This document shows positions 61,801 through 64,000 of a stretch of 64,000 nucleotides of DNA, one piece after another (the first letter of the stretch is position 1; every line of letters starts with the position of its first letter). The stretch covers positions 1-64,000 of the forward strand of contig JARLGV010000072.1 of the NCBI GenBank assembly GCA_031292555.1. The letters run 5' to 3'. Both the position numbers and the translations under genes were made by a program. The DNA is from Fimbriimonas sp. (GTDB lineage: Bacteria > Armatimonadota > Fimbriimonadia > Fimbriimonadales > Fimbriimonadaceae). The notes below the pieces were generated by a model. The model made no database searches. It had not been told where the DNA came from and saw nothing but the letters and a program-made list of their open reading frames with translations.

Positions 61801-63841
61801 TGACGAACGGAAGGTTCTGACTTGCCAGCAGATTGGCGTAGGATTGGCTGAGGTCTGCCGGAGAAATGTCCTGCTGACCAAGAAGCCAGGAATCGGTCGT
61901 TCGGTAGATCTTGAATCCGTCCACCGATGCAAACTGAATATGAGTGTTCGTCTGATTGATGGCACAACCTCCGCCATCGCCACCGACCACGCAACCCCAA
62001 TTAGACAAGGCGCCTTGCACCAAGGGAGTCGCGTTGTCCTGCGTCCCCCCGATCATCGAGTTCGGGTCGGTGGGATGCATCGCGATCTTGTAGAACATCG
62101 TATTGCAGAGACCGGCATTCAGTGATGTAACCGTATTGCGATTTGTTCCACTATTGTAGGTGACCGAGTAAACGCCGCCGTCGTTGCCGATCAGGAGCAG
62201 ATTGGGGTTGGAGGGGCACACCGCAAGGCAGTGTTGATCGCTGTGGGTCACCGCGTTCTTGGAGTCGTACACCGGCCCCCCAACCGAGATCCAACTGTTC
62301 CCGCCGTCAACTGACTCCGTGATATCGATTTCGCCTAGATAGAGAACGTCCAGCCGGCTCCCGCCTGTCGAACGCGCTCCGCACTCCAGGCCATAGTCGT
62401 ACCAGCATTGAGACCAGTTGTAGTATCCTCCGGTGCCCTGATCATAGGGTCCAAGAGGAAGATTGGAGCTGACGTTTTTCCACGTGCCTCCCTTGTTCGA
62501 ACTGGTGAAGAGGGCTTTCTTGTCCGGCTGGTGTTCGGAATCCAGTACGTAGACGTTGTTTGGATTCGACGGAGACGTCGCAATGGAATAGGCCCAATGG
62601 AAAGACCCGTCCGTCGTTACCGGGCTCGCGAGCGATTGCCACGTCGCTCCATGATCGTCTGACTTGAAGACTCGAGAATTACCCGTACCGGACGGCCCAA
62701 TTCCGCCCGCGACCGCATAGAACCGGACGGTTGAGCCAACCGGCGTGCTGGCAGCAAGTGCCGGCCAGGTACATGCGCTTCCTCCTACCGACAGCGGCGT
62801 CCAAGTAATGCCCCCATTCGTCGATCGGTACAGCGAGCCGGCATGGCTGGTCTGGACCGACGCCACGTCGCCCGTCCCCGCGATCAGGATTTGATCGTTT
62901 GTGGGGTCCACGAGGATGCGGTCGACACCGACCGGTCCCATCGTCTGGGCGGCTATCTCCGTCCAAGTATTGCCGCCGTCCGTAGTCTTCATAATCCCAT
63001 AGCTACCGCCGATTTCGCCATGATAGTCGCCTAAACCTACATAAATAGTTTGACCATGTTTAGGATCGACAACCATGCAGTTGACTCCAAGCATCGGCCA
63101 GTTGGCGGATAGCCAAGTCCATGTCGACCCTCCGTCCGTACTCTTCCAGACACCGCCTTGGGCTCCGCAGGCATATAAGGTGTTGGAGTCGCTGGGGTCG
63201 AATGCCACCGCATTGATTCGACCGGTCACCGCACCGGGCCCGTAGTACTGCCGATAGGGCGGAGCCAAATTGTTCGGTCCCATAAACTCCCATTCGTTCG
63301 AACTCATGGGTCTGGATCCGGAGGTCCGCCGAATGCCATGGATTGGCAGCATAGCGGCCACATGAGTTCTGGCCGAGGATAGCGCACTCCAATTGACTCG
63401 ATCGTTCGGAAAGGCTCGTTGAGAGATGAAATGTCGATACGCCCTTAGGTAGTCGACTTCGTCCTTGCCCGCCAGCTTCTCGCTATGCTTGCCCTCTTCC
63501 CTCCCGTCGCCTCCATCCTGCACGAGATGCGTGATCTTGCGATCCAGAGATTCAACGGACCACATGTCGAACGGTTCCTCGCTCGCCGCCAAAGCGCGAA
63601 CCCCAGCTACGTCCTCGAACTTATCGCGCGCGTGTTCCCGTGTGACTCCTGGTCTTAAGTGAACAAGATAGGTCGATGAACCCCTCACTCGGGAATCAAG
63701 CCGACCAAGCGGCAGGACCTTTACAGCAAGGCGCTCAAGCGGCACGTTTCTGTCAACGCGCACGAATACTTCCTCGTTTGGGATCGATCTACTTGCTGCT
63801 CCACCGGTGAGGATCATCAAACCCGCGAGCAGAGCGATCAT
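58862..63841 (-). CDS. Secreted Asp-box (BNR) propeller with eight Ig-like modules
   Basis: 1659 residues, same plan as its neighbour: signal peptide (MIALLAGLMILTGGAAS), prodomain-like segment (FVRVDRNVPLERLAVKVLPLG, STYLVHLRPGVTREHARDK), charged linker (GGDGREEGKHSEKLAGKDE), AYRHFISQRAFPNDRVNW, and a propeller with eight Asp boxes (KSTDGGSTWTW, KTTDGGNTWTE and others). Eight Ig-like modules follow, more divergent than in the neighbour, with no C-terminal anchor. N-terminal halves of the two are very similar, whereas the stalks differ in module number. This suggests that the propeller is conserved by selection and the stalk changes by recombination. Role inferred as surface or matrix. Confidence 0.85.
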   Translation of the reverse strand: MIALLAGLMILTGGAASRSIPNEEVFVRVDRNVPLERLAVKVLPLGRLDSRVRGSSTYLVHLRPGVTREHARDKFEDVAGVRALAASEEPFDMWSVESLDRKITHLVQDGGDGREEGKHSEKLAGKDEVDYLRAYRHFISQRAFPNDRVNWSALSSARTHVAAMLPIHGIRRTSGSRPMSSNEWEFMGPNNLAPPYRQYYGPGAVTGRINAVAFDPSDSNTLYACGAQGGVWKSTDGGSTWTWLSANWPMLGVNCMVVDPKHGQTIYVGLGDYHGEIGGSYGIMKTTDGGNTWTEIAAQTMGPVGVDRILVDPTNDQILIAGTGDVASVQTSHAGSLYRSTNGGITWTPLSVGGSACTWPALAASTPVGSTVRFYAVAGGIGPSGTGNSRVFKSDDHGATWQSLASPVTTDGSFHWAYSIATSPSNPNNVYVLDSEHQPDKKALFTSSNKGGTWKNVSSNLPLGPYDQGTGGYYNWSQCWYDYGLECGARSTGGSRLDVLYLGEIDITESVDGGNSWISVGGPVYDSKNAVTHSDQHCLAVCPSNPNLLLIGNDGGVYSVTYNSGTNRNTVTSLNAGLCNTMFYKIAMHPTDPNSMIGGTQDNATPLVQGALSNWGCVVGGDGGGCAINQTNTHIQFASVDGFKIYRTTDSWLLGQQDISPADLSQSYANLLASQNLPFVTQIKLVPSNQNLLYTATNYLWRWDDTAQSWTANLGNKDLTNGQRGAIVSSISIAPADSNRIYTGSSDGALYMSADEGATWTLLNSGAGSLPLAAITSIVVNPADENDILVGLSGTGLGAGHIWRCTDTQAAVASFANVSGSGTGALPDVPLNAIALDVYHPATTWWVATDLGVFESETSGASWVDASSPLGLPNVIVDDLIAVPGTAYLNAATYGSGVWRFSNSGTSLADFTVSPNVVLSGQLSIGTITLTAPAPAGGIVVSISSTAPSVARTPASVVVPEGATSTTFPIAVTYLANSPYLSIISVSYIDKTLTQSVRAELLVVTRASITPGTVLGGIPSTGTVFVNVPAPAGGAVVNVSSSNQCAVSNPTITIPEGATSASFPITTFPVSVRTQSLFSLGIGVPTASQSIFVTPPVPTSLTITPDSIPSGTTSMGTVILDGPTPSGGVIVNLSSSSISAVVPFSVTVPFGVTSASFSITTLAVTSSTPATITATVSGTSASAGITITPGPLAGLVLSPNPVAGGAPSTGTVSLGNPAPSGGAVVSLSSSNPLAVTPATLTIPGGVTSGNFSISTSSSSSLSTSTITATYDNASITATLLIVPLGISSLSLAPSTVPGGVSAIGTITLDAPAPASGTAVALNSSSSYAKTPTSITIANGATTATFMVSTTSVKSNVSATIRATFGSQSASATLVITPVGVLGLSVSTPVTGGQTSVGVVTLDGMAPTGGVKVSISSSSPKAKPPLSVTVPSGAATCAFKIPTAPVSSVTESVIKASGGGKAATATLVINQPHLASFKFVPSHEVGGASSIGTVTLSSVAPAGGIVVALQSNTSALTVPKSVTVASGSTRVSFTAKTVAVATQAVAQVAATLDGSQLSADLTLDPPHLVSLVLSPSSIAGGRSSMGTVTLSSVAPSGGIVATVMNAGGGVSTPATVVVPGGKTTAKFVVSTSRVTVDTSVDISVIFGAVTKSAVLTIKKQ

Positions 63842-64000
63842 TTTGCGGTGCTCCCAGGGTGAAGCGCAGATTCGCCTAATTCAGGTCCGGCCACCCAAAC
63901 TCGATGCAAGGAGACGAGCCAATCCGATTGTCTGACACCAACCTGTTTCATGGTCTTTCGAGCACAAGCAAGATCTAGAGCATGCCGCTGTCGATCGCGC
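63842..64000. other. Upstream region at window edge
   Basis: 159 bp upstream of the giant gene starting at 63841; it presumably contains its promoter. No gene or clear motif is visible, and the window ends here. Confidence 0.4.

Overview
The window reads as chromosomal DNA of a GC-rich, Gram-negative-type environmental bacterium. I favour an Armatimonadota (Fimbriimonas-like) or similarly deep-branching lineage. This rests on the mix of very large secreted propeller/Ig-repeat proteins, carB split into two genes, STAND ATPases and several lineage-restricted secreted families. No rRNA or other phylogenetic marker is present, so the placement is an inference. No tRNA, rRNA, CRISPR array, transposase or phage gene was seen.

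Layout. 1-633: tandem array of hairpin-rich 115/108-bp units. 652-897: small unknown gene. 945-4137: two-gene histidine kinase operon (a PAS kinase with a Cys cluster, and a hybrid kinase whose N-terminal receiver lacks its Asp). 4491-6220: a small secreted protein and an acyltransferase. 6342-18960: three giant secreted proteins on the minus strand (8-bladed PQQ-type propeller plus 8-10 Ig-like modules), with a decayed Ig fragment between the first two. 19186-20655: GH29-type fucosidase. 20816-27028: an unknown protein convergent with a three-gene cassette of sigma-70-like factor, soluble anti-sigma-like protein and CHAT protease-NB-ARC-TPR. 27242-30670: secreted protein, rsgA, small secreted helical protein, surE. 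30754-33366 and 49491-52127: two paralogous class III cyclase-NB-ARC-TPR proteins. 33399-34472: a small barrel-like protein and a VanZ-like protein. 34483-41266: three tandem secreted paralogues with an STN-like N-terminal domain. 41263-45581: the two halves of carbamoyl-phosphate synthase large subunit separated by a membrane-protein gene. 45686-49344: Mla-type ABC ATPase, AraC regulator, peptide-binding lipoprotein. 52131-52868: recO. 52920-63841: two giant secreted proteins with Asp-box (BNR) propellers and the same kind of Ig-like modules.

How the parts fit. About 35% of the window encodes five exported proteins built from an N-terminal propeller and a long Ig-like stalk, probably a surface or extracellular matrix system that has expanded by duplication. 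A second theme is signalling through STAND NTPases: one carries a CHAT protease and lies in a sigma/anti-sigma-like cassette, and two carry cyclase domains. The two cyclase domains have lost opposite halves of the catalytic residues, so a heterodimer would rebuild exactly one complete active site. These two, the CHAT/sigma cassette and the cyclase pair, are the strongest candidates for undescribed systems. Housekeeping genes (carB, recO, rsgA, surE) are scattered between them.
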